The translations under genes and the position numbers were made by a program. The notes beneath the pieces were generated by a model that saw nothing but the letters and a program-made list of their open reading frames with translations, was not told the DNA's origin and did no database searches. Below are positions 27,801-34,936 of a stretch of 64,000 nt of DNA, piece by piece. The stretch is from the NCBI RefSeq assembly GCF_041320665.1, contig NZ_CP166730.1, forward strand, positions 2,604,001 through 2,668,000. The letters run 5' to 3'. The stretch is from Comamonas sp. GB3 AK4-5. Lineage in GTDB: Bacteria; Pseudomonadota; Gammaproteobacteria; Burkholderiales; Burkholderiaceae_C. Numbering within the stretch: position 1 is the first letter of the stretch; the number at the start of each line of letters is the position of its first letter.

Positions 27801-29584
27801 GTCAATGTGCCCACACCGCCGATGCCAGGTTCCAAAATAGCACCATCTTGCACGGTCGTGGTGGTACCCACGCTGCCCACACTGCCTGAACCTGCTAGCG
27901 TGGTACCTCTATCCGCCGTCACAGGGCCTACAACTTGCCCCTTCACAGCCAGCTTACCGCCCTGGATGGTGGTGCCGCCGCTGTAGTTACTGGCAGCATT
28001 CAAGGTCAGGGTACCAGCCCCAGCTTTGATCAGCGAGCCGCCGCCAGAGACAGTACCGTTCAGGGTCAGCTCGAAACTACCACCCATAAACAGCATGCTG
28101 TTGAGCTGGATGTTGTTGGCGAGCGCCATCGATACAGCGTTTTGCAGGAGGGAAACGCCGTTGACGGTGACCTCGCCGCTGCTAAGCGCCCCGGCGTTGC
28201 CCAGTTGTGTGACACCGCCCGCGAGGGTAGTGGACGCGTAGCTATTCGAGCCATTCAGGATCAAAGTGCCGGTGCCGCTCTTTTTTAGTGCTCCGCCGCC
28301 AGTGATTGCTCCGTCCAGGATCAAGGTGTTGCTGCCAGAGACGTCCAGGCCGATGCCGGTGATGCTGATGGCGTTGTTCAGCGCCACCGTTGAAGCACCG
28401 GCCTGCAGGTTGCCGCCAGTGCCAGCGCTGGTGATGGCTCCGGAACCCAGGGCCGCATTATTGTCGACCGACAGGATGCCGCCGTTGAGCACGGTAGACG
28501 TGATACCGGTCAGCACCGCACCGGACATCCGCCAGGTACCAGCATCGACGATCAGGTTGCTGAAGTTGGTGAAGTTGTCACTGGAAATACTTCCGCTGCC
28601 GTTGGTGCCTGTGCCGCCACCGACATCGTTCTGCAAGGCCAGGGTACTGTTGGAACCTGAGCCACCGTCGACGACACCGGCCGCGGCGAAGTAGGCATCC
28701 TGGCCCGATATCAACAACTTACCCGACGTGCCAGTGCCTTTTTCGACCACTGAGCCAGTGATCGCGTTGAAGCGGTTGGAACTCAAACCGGAGCCCATGG
28801 ACAGGCTGCCGGTCAACCTGCCCTTGTTGGTGAAGATATGACCCTGCGGCGCGGCAGAGAACGAAATCCGGCCGGTGATCGTGCCAGTGTTGGTCATCAC
28901 CACCTGACCACCTGTGACCCCCACCACCGGTATGTCTGCCGGTTGGATCCCGGCAATGCCAAGCAGCGGCGAGCCGGAAATGGTGCCGTAATTGGTGATG
29001 GTGGTGGTGCCATAGTCGCCGTTGCGCACCTCCACCGCCATGCCGGTCAAGCTGGGCAGCGGCGTCAGCAACGATCCGACGGTGCCCTGGATCTCGTTGT
29101 TGTTGGTGATGGCCTGGACATTGTTGTTGTTGTTGCCGACGAACACGCCAGAGGACAACGAACTGATTGCGGAAAAAGTGGAGGGGTTAATGATGCCGTG
29201 GTTGAGCAGCTTCGTGTTGTTGCCAGTGAAGGACACTGAAGCCATCCCATTGATCACCGAACTGATCCTGGCCGTGCTGTCGAAAACGGCAGTCATGTTG
29301 TTGGCCGAGGAGGTCACGCCGGTGATCGAACCATTACACGTCACTGAAGAAGCGGGTATGAATGCGCCACACACCGCATGGGCGCTTGGCAACACCCCAC
29401 CCACCCCCCACACCGCAGCCAAGGTTGCCGCCATATGACTTAGGCGCAGTGTGCGGCGTTGAACAGACTGCCCATACGCACTACTTTCGCTGGCACAGCC
29501 CGCACCAGCAGAGCGTGCAATTTCAGGTGCGGCCACCCAAGCGTCCAATGCAACATTCCAGATAGAGCGGTAAATACAGTTCAC
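24854..29584 (-). CDS. Type V autotransporter with passenger repeats and beta-barrel
   Basis: This protein of about 1576 residues secretes its own passenger through an outer-membrane barrel. I start it at GTG 29584, preceded by GGAGG at seven bases, because it then opens with NCIYRSIWNVALDAWV, the extended signal peptide region typical of large autotransporters; the longer frame to 29695 lacks such a site. A hydrophobic core ends near PSAHA. The passenger has five or more transport repeats such as GTLVLNGINTYSGGTT, GTLTLNAASNYSGGTT and GTLVLAGINTYTGSTT. The last 270 or so residues are the barrel domain (LPAWAEVVGHWQAY to a final VRWAF). No protease or lipase motif is seen, so adhesion or aggregation is the likely role. 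It lies just inside the island, before the lysis genes. Confidence 0.9.
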   Translation of the reverse strand: MNCIYRSIWNVALDAWVAAPEIARSAGAGCASESSAYGQSVQRRTLRLSHMAATLAAVWGVGGVLPSAHAVCGAFIPASSVTCNGSITGVTSSANNMTAVFDSTARISSVINGMASVSFTGNNTKLLNHGIINPSTFSAISSLSSGVFVGNNNNNVQAITNNNEIQGTVGSLLTPLPSLTGMAVEVRNGDYGTTTITNYGTISGSPLLGIAGIQPADIPVVGVTGGQVVMTNTGTITGRISFSAAPQGHIFTNKGRLTGSLSMGSGLSSNRFNAITGSVVEKGTGTSGKLLISGQDAYFAAAGVVDGGSGSNSTLALQNDVGGGTGTNGSGSISSDNFTNFSNLIVDAGTWRMSGAVLTGITSTVLNGGILSVDNNAALGSGAITSAGTGGNLQAGASTVALNNAISITGIGLDVSGSNTLILDGAITGGGALKKSGTGTLILNGSNSYASTTLAGGVTQLGNAGALSSGEVTVNGVSLLQNAVSMALANNIQLNSMLFMGGSFELTLNGTVSGGGSLIKAGAGTLTLNAASNYSGGTTIQGGKLAVKGQVVGPVTADRGTTLAGSGSVGSVGTTTTVQDGAILEPGIGGVGTLTVGGNLQMVNGSTLAITAGVPGANVQTPGQGTSVSVAGDLSLDGVRLRVSQGAGFGPGLYRLFDYGGKLTLNHGGFAAIPVGTGLQFLSNDKQINLVSTQGQTLSFWNADGLASSTAQGGGSGTWSTRALNWSDEQGSVMSAMSPQPGFAIFGGAAGTVTVNNFAGPVQTTGLQFASDGYQLAGNALTLVADTSTVVAPVEIRVGDGSAASSGWTATLNNEIAGSDGLKKTGAGTLVLNGINTYSGGTTVAAGTLSVSQDSNLGGSGEGVALDGGSLQITGTGLTSNGNRNWMLGNAGGGIDIADAANRFTLGSALSGTGSLTKTGVGTLVLAGINTYTGSTTVSGGTLALGSGGSLSASTALNVGSGATFDISQSGGNQAVGSLAGAGALALGSLTLDAGGNNQSTTYAGSISGTGGLTKSGTGALTLSGNSSGYTGSTQVEGGSLLLANTGQLGGTVTVASGATLVGSGTVGSLGTTTTVQSGAVIAAGDASTPYGTLHVAGDLKLEQGATYQVKADPNAASSSLIQVAGTATLAGSVLHVGSESNASTDFRVGQTYTILKASNILGAFDTVTSNYAYLDASLGHSATDVTLKLQRNDTAFAELANTSNQAAVANGIESLPSSHPLYQYVQGLPKGTPAEAFSSLSGDTHASVAGSLVSLGARAPRISSQHLYSNLTAGMRSGAPIAQGSGSLPASAWPSSKALPAWAEVVGHWQAYNGDGNAARLKQNTAGLFVGMDQEVAGSGWRLGGSLGYTHADGRVADRASTSKVDSYSAAVYGGKSLGTGSGPRINVLGGLAYTWHDIQTSRNVASLGQTLKSDYSAHTAQLFAEVGYAIGQYDKFGFEPFVGVSLGKQRTGSFQEHGGFAALQGRSNTDDLTSTTLGLRMHSDFELAGKESRLRATVGWRHAFGDVNPQKTMAFEGGQNFTVAGAPLARNTALLGLEAEMALSRSAALVVGYRGEVGSGQRDHAANVKVRWAF

Positions 29585-29825
29585 GCGATCGCCTCCAAGC
29601 AGTGCCCGTTTTTCTTTGTAAAAAGACCTGCTCAGAACAGCCGCAAGCCCAAAAGAGCTCGAAATGTAACCAAATTCAACCTGACTGCATATCACTGGTT
29701 CTTGGTATTTTCAGCACTACATATGATTCAACTGTCTAAAAAACAAAATAAATAGACCGATTTCATACAATAGATCGTGCACACACTCCTGCGTCAGCGC
29801 GCATCTTTGCTGTAATGCAAACCTA

Positions 29826-30338
29826 CTACTGCCGCTCCAGCAGCAGGCGATCTGCCACCGCCTGGCCGGCCAGGTACCCTACTTCGGCATCTCGCTGCTG
29901 GACCATGCCTGCAAGTCCTGCAACCACTGCTCCGCCCTCTGCAACCAGGGCTGCGAGCTTTTCGTGTCGATCTGCGAGATTTCTGCTGGCAGCGGCATCA
30001 CCTGCAGCTTGGGCGTGGCGGGTGGCGGCGGCACGTAGGTCGCGCTGCAGGCCTGCAATGCGAACAGCGTCAGCAGCGCGGCCAGCCTCAAGAGCCTGGA
30101 GCTTTTGCGTGTAGTCATGGGTGTTGTCCTGTTGATCGCGGCCGTGCTGCAGTAGCGCACCCGCTTTGTTTTCTATAGCATCCGTCGCTTGTTTGGCATG
30201 CGATGCATCCTGTTTTGACTGCTTTGCCTGCACCCGGGCCGCCGCGGCATCCGCGCGCCAGCCCTGGGCAGTCCAGCCGGCGGTGAAGACCCCGGCCAGG
30301 GCCAAACCGGCCAGGGTGGCTTTGCCGCCGCCCGTCAT
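29826..30338 (-). CDS. Phage i-spanin Rz-like protein
   Basis: This 170-residue protein has one N-terminal membrane segment (LAGLALAGVFTAGWTAQG, about residues 8-25) and a long periplasmic coiled coil rich in Ala, Gln and Lys, as in Rz-type inner-membrane spanins. Spanins fuse inner and outer membranes in the last step of phage lysis. The start at 30338 is chosen because the membrane segment follows directly; the frame is open to 30461, overlapping the lysozyme fragment. The last codons of the lysozyme fragment overlap this start. A second gene, the Rz1 partner, is nested inside it in another frame. Confidence 0.82.
   Translation of the reverse strand: MTGGGKATLAGLALAGVFTAGWTAQGWRADAAAARVQAKQSKQDASHAKQATDAIENKAGALLQHGRDQQDNTHDYTQKLQALEAGRAADAVRIAGLQRDLRAAATRHAQAAGDAAASRNLADRHEKLAALVAEGGAVVAGLAGMVQQRDAEVGYLAGQAVADRLLLERQ
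29879..30118 (-). CDS. Phage o-spanin Rz1-like lipoprotein, nested in Rz
   Basis: This 79-residue frame lies wholly within the Rz gene in a different frame. It begins MTTRKSSRLLRLAALL and has a lipobox LFALQAC, so the Cys should be lipidated after signal peptidase II cleavage. A proline-rich stretch (YVPPPPATP) follows, typical of Rz1 proteins that sit in the outer membrane and bind Rz. The embedded arrangement is the classic lambda one. Both genes appear intact although the rest of the phage late region is missing. Confidence 0.82.
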   Translation of the reverse strand: MTTRKSSRLLRLAALLTLFALQACSATYVPPPPATPKLQVMPLPAEISQIDTKSSQPWLQRAEQWLQDLQAWSSSEMPK

Positions 30339-30601
30339 GCTGCCAGCTCCACGCGCCAGGTGCAGATCTCGCCGTTTGCATCGCCGCGCAGCTGCAGGCC
30401 GGGCAGCACCTGCAGCACGCCCTTGACCGTGCCTTTGTTCCAGCGCGGATGCTCCGCACACGCCCCAGCCACATCGCCGGCATTGAGCTTACGCAGCAGC
30501 GTGCTGGTAGCCAGCGCGCCCGCCCCCTTGTTGTGGATGAAGTCCAAGACCACGGCCTGGGTCATAACGCCCAGGTCACCCCAGCCGCGCACCAGGCGCT
30601 T
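30335..30601 (-). pseudogene. Phage lysozyme C-terminal fragment, cut by an IS
   Basis: The frame reads into the gene from the edge of the IS element and encodes VVLDFIHNKGAGALATSTLL and RKLNAGDVAGACAEHPRWNK, the C-terminal half of a phage endolysin of the T4/P22 lysozyme type. The N-terminal part with the catalytic Glu is absent. It is not on the other side of the IS either, so DNA was lost there. The fragment overlaps the start of the Rz gene by four bases, the usual order endolysin-Rz-Rz1. Confidence 0.8.
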
Positions 30602-30608
30602 AGAGTGG

Positions 30609-30986
30609 CTAACACCACCGATCCACGAAGCGCGCGCAGATGATCGCTGCCGCCAATTTCAGCAGCGCTTCGTGGATATCCAGCCGTCGTTCAAAGCGGA
30701 TTCGCAGCTTGCCAAAGCCTGCAAACCAGCTGTGCGTCCTCTCCACCACCCACCGGTGTTTGCCCAGCCGCTCGCTGCTCTCAATGCCTCGTCTGGCAAT
30801 TCGGCCCATGATGCCCCGCTGCCTCAGATGGGCTCGGCATCGCTTGAAGTCGTAGCCTTTGTCGGCGTGCAGCTTGGCTGGCCTTTTACGGGGACGTCCT
30901 GGCAGGCCAGCAATCGCAGGAATCGCGTCCACACACTTCTCGAACATCTTGGAGTCGTGCCGGTTCGCGCCGCTGACCAAGATCAC
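30609..30986 (-). CDS. IS5-family transposase, second frame (OrfB)
   Basis: This frame encodes the C-terminal catalytic part: LVSGANRHDSKMFEKCVDAI, HADKGYDFKRCRAHL (second acidic residue), GKHRWVVERTHSWFAGFGKLRIRFER (final Glu in VVER). Its first ATG-like start is at 30986, but the frame is open upstream to the six-G run near 31075, where the sequence continues the conserved GQETGPNPTDRGKLGSKRH segment. It is therefore most likely made only as a fusion with the first frame. All three acidic residues are present, so the element may be active. Confidence 0.88.
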   Translation of the reverse strand: MILVSGANRHDSKMFEKCVDAIPAIAGLPGRPRKRPAKLHADKGYDFKRCRAHLRQRGIMGRIARRGIESSERLGKHRWVVERTHSWFAGFGKLRIRFERRLDIHEALLKLAAAIICARFVDRWC

Positions 30987-31006
30987 CAGCGGGATGCCTC
31001 TGGCAT

Positions 31007-31432
31007 CTACGACGATGTGCCGCTTGGAGCCGAGCTTGCCTCTGTCCGTGGGGTTTGGGCCCGTTTCCTGGCCCCCCGGGGGCTTGGTACCGAGGAGCCA
31101 TCAATGCTGGCCCGGCTCCAATCGATTTGGTCATGTTCACGCAAGCGAGTCAGCATGGCTTGGTGCAGCTGCTCCCAGACACCAGCGGCGTTCCAGTCGC
31201 GCAGGCGCCGCCAGCAAGTCATGCCGCTGCCGTAGCCCAGGGATTGGGGAAGGTCTTCCCATGGAATGCCTGTTTGCAGCACGAACAAGATGCCGTTGAG
31301 GGCAGCTTCATCGCTGATTGCGCGTTTGCGCGCACCGCCTTTGGCAGAAGGCACGAAGGCTGGGATCAGGGGTTGTAGCTGTCGCCACAGTTCTTTGCTT
31401 ACGGGTCGTCGTGCCATGAGGGCAGCGAGCAT
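31007..31432 (-). CDS. IS5-family transposase, first frame (OrfA)
   Basis: This 141-residue frame has the N-terminal DUF4096-type part of IS427-like transposases: ELWRQLQPLIPAF, SDEAALNGILFVLQTGIPWEDLP and TCWRRLRDWNAAGVWEQLH. It reaches the first DDE aspartate region (IDGSSVPSPRG) and then leaves the conserved reading. An in-frame ATG at 31417 is an alternative start. The product is completed by a -1 shift into the second frame at a run of six G (31072-31077 on the complementary strand). This split is normal in the group. Confidence 0.88.
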   Translation of the reverse strand: MLAALMARRPVSKELWRQLQPLIPAFVPSAKGGARKRAISDEAALNGILFVLQTGIPWEDLPQSLGYGSGMTCWRRLRDWNAAGVWEQLHQAMLTRLREHDQIDWSRASIDGSSVPSPRGARKRAQTPRTEASSAPSGTSS

Positions 31433-31490
31433 AACCGCTCTGCGAGGCCCTCTGGAGAAGTGGTGTTAGCCACTCTAAAGGAAACCCACC

Positions 31491-31661
31491 ATGCCGACCA
31501 CCACGCGCACCCACCTCGTCACTGTCGTTACCTCGCACGGCGCAACCCGCTACCCAGCCATCCAAACCGGTGCAGCAGAGGCCATCCAGCAGGCCATGGC
31601 CCTCTTCCCCAGCGCCCGCACCGTGGGTGCCAAGCCCATGCGCACCAGCAGCGCTGGATAG
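31491..31661 (+). CDS. Small hypothetical phage protein (56 aa)
   Basis: ATG 31491 follows AAAGGAAA at a good distance and opens a 56-residue frame (MPTTTRTHLVTVVTSHGATR at the start, ending RTSSAG). No family was recognised. The IS end lies 15 bases upstream, so the original promoter is gone. Its codon use and its ribosome binding site resemble the next phage genes. Confidence 0.5.
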   Translation: MPTTTRTHLVTVVTSHGATRYPAIQTGAAEAIQQAMALFPSARTVGAKPMRTSSAG

Positions 31662-31674
31662 CCTGCTGACGGCG

Positions 31675-31815
31675 ATGGCCAGCCATGACCGCCGCCGCAG
31701 CCAAACCCTGCGCGCCATCGAAAAGAAAGCCGCCAGCGAACAGCGCGCAGCTCTTTCACTGCAGACCTACTTTCAAAACGCAACCCCACAAGCCCGGCCA
31801 CCACGCCGGGTTTGA
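31675..31815 (+). CDS. Small hypothetical phage protein (46 aa)
   Basis: A 46-residue, highly basic frame (MASHDRRRSQTLRAIEKKAA at the start). It begins 13 bases after the previous stop and its stop codon lies inside the hairpin-plus-RBS block of the next gene. No family was recognised and the ribosome binding site is weak, so it may not be expressed. Confidence 0.35.
   Translation: MASHDRRRSQTLRAIEKKAASEQRAALSLQTYFQNATPQARPPRRV
31790..31813 (+). terminator. Hairpin at gene border, copy 1
   Basis: CCCGGC (31793-31798) and GCCGGG (31805-31810) pair around CACCAC and are followed by TTT. CTGGAG and the ATG of the next gene follow at once. Same design as the hairpins at 34937, 38914 and 39303. 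Confidence 0.65.
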
Positions 31816-31832
31816 TGTTTCTGGAGCCCGCA

Positions 31833-32156
31833 ATGCGCCACACCGGAATGCTTTTCCTCAGCCGCCAGCGACCGCACGCAGCGCCTGCGCGTTGCGGCAT
31901 TTTTCAACTGCAGTTGCATGCCTACGACCGCATAGGCCCACATCAGGCAGAGCCATGGCGCATGACCTGGACAGGCCCTGCAGCCCAGCGCTTCTGGCAG
32001 CAACACGAAGCCGAGCTGCTGCCCGGCGCCGCACTCATCGTCGAGCTCGAAGCCGCGCGAACCCACACCCTGCGCACGCGCCCTCCCATGGCTGAGTTGC
32101 AGGCCCGCGTCATCAGCATGGCACTGGTGCCCAGCCACGCCGTCAGAACCCAGTAA
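31833..32156 (+). CDS. Hypothetical phage protein (107 aa), possibly OB-fold
   Basis: This 107-residue protein starts at ATG 31833 after TTTCTGGAG. The blocks FQLQLHAYDRIG, WRMTWTGPAAQRFWQQHEAELLPG and LIVELEAARTH resemble the strand-helix-strand order of single-strand-binding OB folds (a W-GPAA-F helix, then a strand with charged residues), but the match is weak. It lies 11 bases before the multi-HTH gene and is probably co-transcribed. Function unknown; phage recombination or replication is a guess from context. Confidence 0.55.
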   Translation: MRHTGMLFLSRQRPHAAPARCGIFQLQLHAYDRIGPHQAEPWRMTWTGPAAQRFWQQHEAELLPGAALIVELEAARTHTLRTRPPMAELQARVISMALVPSHAVRTQ

Positions 32157-32166
32157 AGGAAACAGC

Positions 32167-33084
32167 ATGTCCTCCGAGCCCCAAAAACTCCCTGTCAACT
32201 TCTGGCGCAGCCGCCGCAAAGAACTGACCATCATGGCCAAAACCATGACTGCCGAGCAGATTGCCATGCACTTTGGCAGCACCACCAAGCGCGTGCGCGA
32301 TTCACTCTCTGCCCTGCAAATCACCCCCGCCCAAGCGTTCGTGCCGCTGCACGTAGGCCGTGAACATCAGCTGCGCGAAATGGCCAAAACCATGACCTTC
32401 ACCGAAATAGCAAAAGCCATGGGAACACCACCCAACACCATGTACAGCATGCTGAGCAGACTGAAGATCAAGGCTTTGGCCAAGAGCCTCACCCCTACCC
32501 TTCAAGATCGACTCGAGGAGCTGACCCGCCTGGCACCAACGATGAGCCTTGAGCAGCTGGGCAAGCACTTCGACCGTGCACCCAAGACCATCCAGAAGGA
32601 GATCTACAAACTGGGCATGAGACCCCTCACCACACACCAAAGCCTATGGTCAGCACGAGCCGATGAATTGCGGGCCATGGCCAAAACCATGAACCCCACG
32701 GAGCTGGCAAAGCACTACGGCTCCACGCGCAACAACATGTACCGAATCCTGCAGCGCCTGGGCATCCAGTGCCAGCAGCAGCCTGCCACCGCCACCGCAA
32801 AGGCAGCGCCCAGCAAGCCAAAGCCCGCACCGACCAAGCTCACCCGGCTCGAAAGCCGCCCAGCCACAGTGCCGCGCAGCACCGCCGCCCGCAAAGCGCC
32901 AGTGCAAATCGTGATGCCCGCCGGCCTGAAGGTAACGCACATTGAGCTGCAGCTCCCCACCTCGGCCCGCATCTGCAACGGCACATCGCGCGAGCCCTAC
33001 CGCCCGCACAGCGATGTGATCGCAGTGGCTCGCGGCACCGCCTACGGCCGGCTGCTGGAAGCGCAGCATGCAGCCAGGCAGTGA
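32167..33084 (+). CDS. Protein with four tandem HTH-like repeats
   Basis: This 305-residue protein contains four repeats of 49-50 residues ending at residues 52, 101, 151 and 200. Each has A-K-T-M, then E-I/L-A, and a helix-turn-helix-like end: AEQIAMHFGSTTKRVRDSL, FTEIAKAMGTPPNTMYSML, LEQLGKHFDRAPKTIQKEI and PTELAKHYGSTRNNMYRIL. A Pro/Ala/Lys-rich linker (about 200-245) and a C-terminal segment of about 60 residues follow. The repeats suggest binding to repeated DNA sites or a phage terminase or replication role; no named family was recognised. ATG follows AAAGGAAA. It overlaps the next gene by 17 bases. Confidence 0.75.
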   Translation: MSSEPQKLPVNFWRSRRKELTIMAKTMTAEQIAMHFGSTTKRVRDSLSALQITPAQAFVPLHVGREHQLREMAKTMTFTEIAKAMGTPPNTMYSMLSRLKIKALAKSLTPTLQDRLEELTRLAPTMSLEQLGKHFDRAPKTIQKEIYKLGMRPLTTHQSLWSARADELRAMAKTMNPTELAKHYGSTRNNMYRILQRLGIQCQQQPATATAKAAPSKPKPAPTKLTRLESRPATVPRSTAARKAPVQIVMPAGLKVTHIELQLPTSARICNGTSREPYRPHSDVIAVARGTAYGRLLEAQHAARQ

Positions 33085-33328
33085 AGCAGCATGCCCGGGC
33101 TACTGGGCCGCAATAGCCGAGGCATTCAAAGTGCGCAGCAGCTGGCTTAGCGACCCGCAGCGGCTGCACATACAGCACCACTGCCTTGGCCTGTGGAACA
33201 GCCAGGACGAAGGGCTTTATCGCCATGTTTTCCTGCAGGTGCGCCACACCGAGGGCGCCCGCTGGCTCACCAACGACCGCACACCAGCGCAATTGCTGCG
33301 CTGGTGGATTGAATGCAAGCATCCGTAG
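33068..33328 (+). CDS. Small hypothetical phage protein (86 aa)
   Basis: This 86-residue frame overlaps the end of the multi-HTH gene by 17 bases, which suggests translational coupling. It is rich in Trp, His and Arg (CLGLWNSQDEGLYRHVFLQV, then LRWWIECKHP at the end). It is followed directly by a terminator-like hairpin. No family was recognised. Confidence 0.5.
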   Translation: MQPGSEAACPGYWAAIAEAFKVRSSWLSDPQRLHIQHHCLGLWNSQDEGLYRHVFLQVRHTEGARWLTNDRTPAQLLRWWIECKHP

Positions 33329-33331
33329 GCC

Positions 33332-33366
33332 TGAGCACAGGCTTCAGCCTGTCCTTATTTCCTTGA
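33332..33366 (+). terminator. Terminator-like hairpin, GAGCACAGGC type, copy 1
   Basis: ACAGGC (33337-33342) and GCCTGT (33347-33352) form the stem. The tail reads CCTTATTTCCTTGA. A near copy with the same flanks follows the hns gene at 34065-34100, so this is a repeated 3' module. Confidence 0.6.
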
Positions 33367-33627
33367 TCAGACAGCCAGCGGCACCCGGTTTCCATCCTTG
33401 TCGACCAAGAAATTACCGTCATCGACAAGCGCGATCTTGCAGCCCTGGAACTCACTTTCCCAGCCTGGCGCGAATTGGAAGTTCATTGTGTTGATGATCA
33501 ACCTGCGGTCATCCACCAATTTTTTGTTCGTTTGAGCATCGAGCTCAAAGCGCTGCGGATATGCGTTGTTGTGCGCCTTCCAGTGGTCCTGGAGCGCTTT
33601 CGTCATTGTTTCGTAGATGCTGGCCAT
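33367..33627 (-). CDS. Small hypothetical phage protein (86 aa)
   Basis: This 86-residue minus-strand frame (MASIYETMTKALQDHW at the start; LVDDGNFLVDKDGNRVPLAV at the end) has balanced composition and a plausible fold with alternating strands at the C-terminus. It is the only minus-strand gene in this part of the prophage apart from the membrane protein at 34165. Its ribosome binding site is poor. No family was recognised. Confidence 0.5.
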   Translation of the reverse strand: MASIYETMTKALQDHWKAHNNAYPQRFELDAQTNKKLVDDRRLIINTMNFQFAPGWESEFQGCKIALVDDGNFLVDKDGNRVPLAV

Positions 33628-33756
33628 GGCCCGAGTTTACGACCCCACCCAGCCCGCCCAGACCAAGCCGCGGCTCCCGCCCCTGCGTTGGAGCGCAAAC
33701 ACGCCAACGACACCGAAGGCGACGACCTCGATTAATCACCACCACTAGGAAACACC

Positions 33757-34056
33757 ATGAGCACCTACAAAGAACTGCTGGCCCAGCGCGACGAGCTGGA
33801 AAAGAAGATTGAAGCCGAGCGCGCCGCCGCGCGGGCTACTGCCCTGGCCACTGTGCGCGAGCTGTGCGCCGAGCACGGCATCACGGCCGCCGACCTGGTG
33901 CCCAGCGCCAGCAAGAGCAAACCCCGTGCCGTTGGCACCGTGCCGGCCAAGTACCGCAACCCAGAAACCGGGGACACCTGGACTGGCCGCGGCAAGGAGC
34001 CGGTGTGGATTCGTGGCTTGGCCCGCGAGGCCTATCTGATCACCCCGGCCGCATAA
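33757..34056 (+). CDS. H-NS family nucleoid protein
   Basis: This 99-residue protein has an N-terminal coiled coil (YKELLAQRDELEKKIEAERA) and the C-terminal DNA-binding block KYRNPETGDTWTGRGKEPVWI, the H-NS/MvaT-like signature of Burkholderiales (a short loop with arginines that reads AT-rich DNA). Such proteins silence transferred genes. It lies just before an AT-rich gene, and the prophage may use it to silence its own or rival DNA. ATG follows AGGAAA. Confidence 0.93.
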   Translation: MSTYKELLAQRDELEKKIEAERAAARATALATVRELCAEHGITAADLVPSASKSKPRAVGTVPAKYRNPETGDTWTGRGKEPVWIRGLAREAYLITPAA

Positions 34057-34064
34057 CAGGGGCA

Positions 34065-34100
34065 TGAGCACAGGCCTTGCGCCTGTCCTGATTTCCTTGA
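34065..34100 (+). terminator. Terminator-like hairpin, GAGCACAGGC type, copy 2
   Basis: ACAGGC (34070-34075) and GCCTGT (34081-34086) form the stem after the hns gene, with the same flanking words (TGAGC before, ATTTCCTTGA after) as at 33332-33366. Confidence 0.6.
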
Positions 34101-34164
34101 GACTGTTTTTTCTTAAAAATCTGCGGCGATTTTCATTGTGAGCAAAAAAATTACTTCCAATTAT

Positions 34165-34893
34165 TCAACAATTCCTATATATCTCTTCGTTGGCCGGCAA
34201 AACCTCATCTAAATTTACTCGTTCATCAACTAAATGATTAACTGTTCTTAGAATATCCGCTATTAAAATAAGTCCATCCTTCCATTCACTCAGCTTTGAT
34301 TCAAATCTATTGTTATTTTTCTCATAAAAATCCACACTAAATCTTGAAACATCCAACTGTATAGATTTAAATTCCCCAATTGCATACGATATTCTTTGTC
34401 CAATCAATTCGGGAATAATTGCAAATGATTGGGCCGGCAATGAATCATCTAAGAAATTATCATATTGTTTTAACCACTCTCTGAATTCAGAGAACAATTT
34501 CACAATGTCATTTTCTTGCATGCCAACAGGATCCAAAGCAAAAACATATCTATAGCCACATGTTCTTACATCATCTTCAAAATCTCTGAGAATTGGTTTT
34601 ATTCGAAGCAAATATAGTATTGCTTCTTTCTCTTTTTTACTCAATTCGTTATCCGAAGCAATTTTGTTATGAATTACCGGGAATAACGCCGCACCTAATA
34701 TTGCAAAAATTGATCCAATTGCTTGGACCCAGCCGGATAGATTGTCTTTTCCTCCAATTGCACAAAGAATATCGCTCCAAAAATAAGCATAAACAAACCA
34801 ACAAATAAAAAAGCCAATAATAAATACCCCGCCAATTGCAGCTTGATTGGAAGTCATCAATGGCGAACGCAGACGCTTTATAGAAATATTCAT
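34165..34893 (-). CDS. AT-rich two-TM membrane protein of unknown function
   Basis: This 242-residue protein has two membrane segments (IGGVFIIGFFICWFVYAYFW near residues 20-40 and LSGWVQAIGSIFAILGAALF near 53-72) and a helical cytoplasmic part of about 170 residues rich in Glu, Lys and Asn. No catalytic motif was seen. Its base composition is far more AT-rich than all phage neighbours, and it points against them, which marks it as a separately acquired cargo gene. Small two-TM proteins with helical tails are common among phage-exclusion and defence genes, but this is only inference from position and form. Confidence 0.7.
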   Translation of the reverse strand: MNISIKRLRSPLMTSNQAAIGGVFIIGFFICWFVYAYFWSDILCAIGGKDNLSGWVQAIGSIFAILGAALFPVIHNKIASDNELSKKEKEAILYLLRIKPILRDFEDDVRTCGYRYVFALDPVGMQENDIVKLFSEFREWLKQYDNFLDDSLPAQSFAIIPELIGQRISYAIGEFKSIQLDVSRFSVDFYEKNNNRFESKLSEWKDGLILIADILRTVNHLVDERVNLDEVLPANEEIYRNC

Positions 34894-34936
34894 ACTCCTC
34901 CTTCGTTTTTACGAAGGTAGGTTACCTCATAACCCC

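Larger units (their letters stand above)
30603..31475. mobile_element. IS5-family (IS427-like) insertion sequence
   Basis: The element is about 873 bases long with perfect 17-base inverted ends, AGAGTGGCTAACACCAC at 30602-30618 and its complement at 31460-31476, and TA on both sides, which is the usual target of this group. It carries a two-frame transposase on the minus strand. The left flank is inside a lysozyme gene and the right flank lies 15 bases before another phage gene; the two flanks do not join to one gene. Confidence 0.92.
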
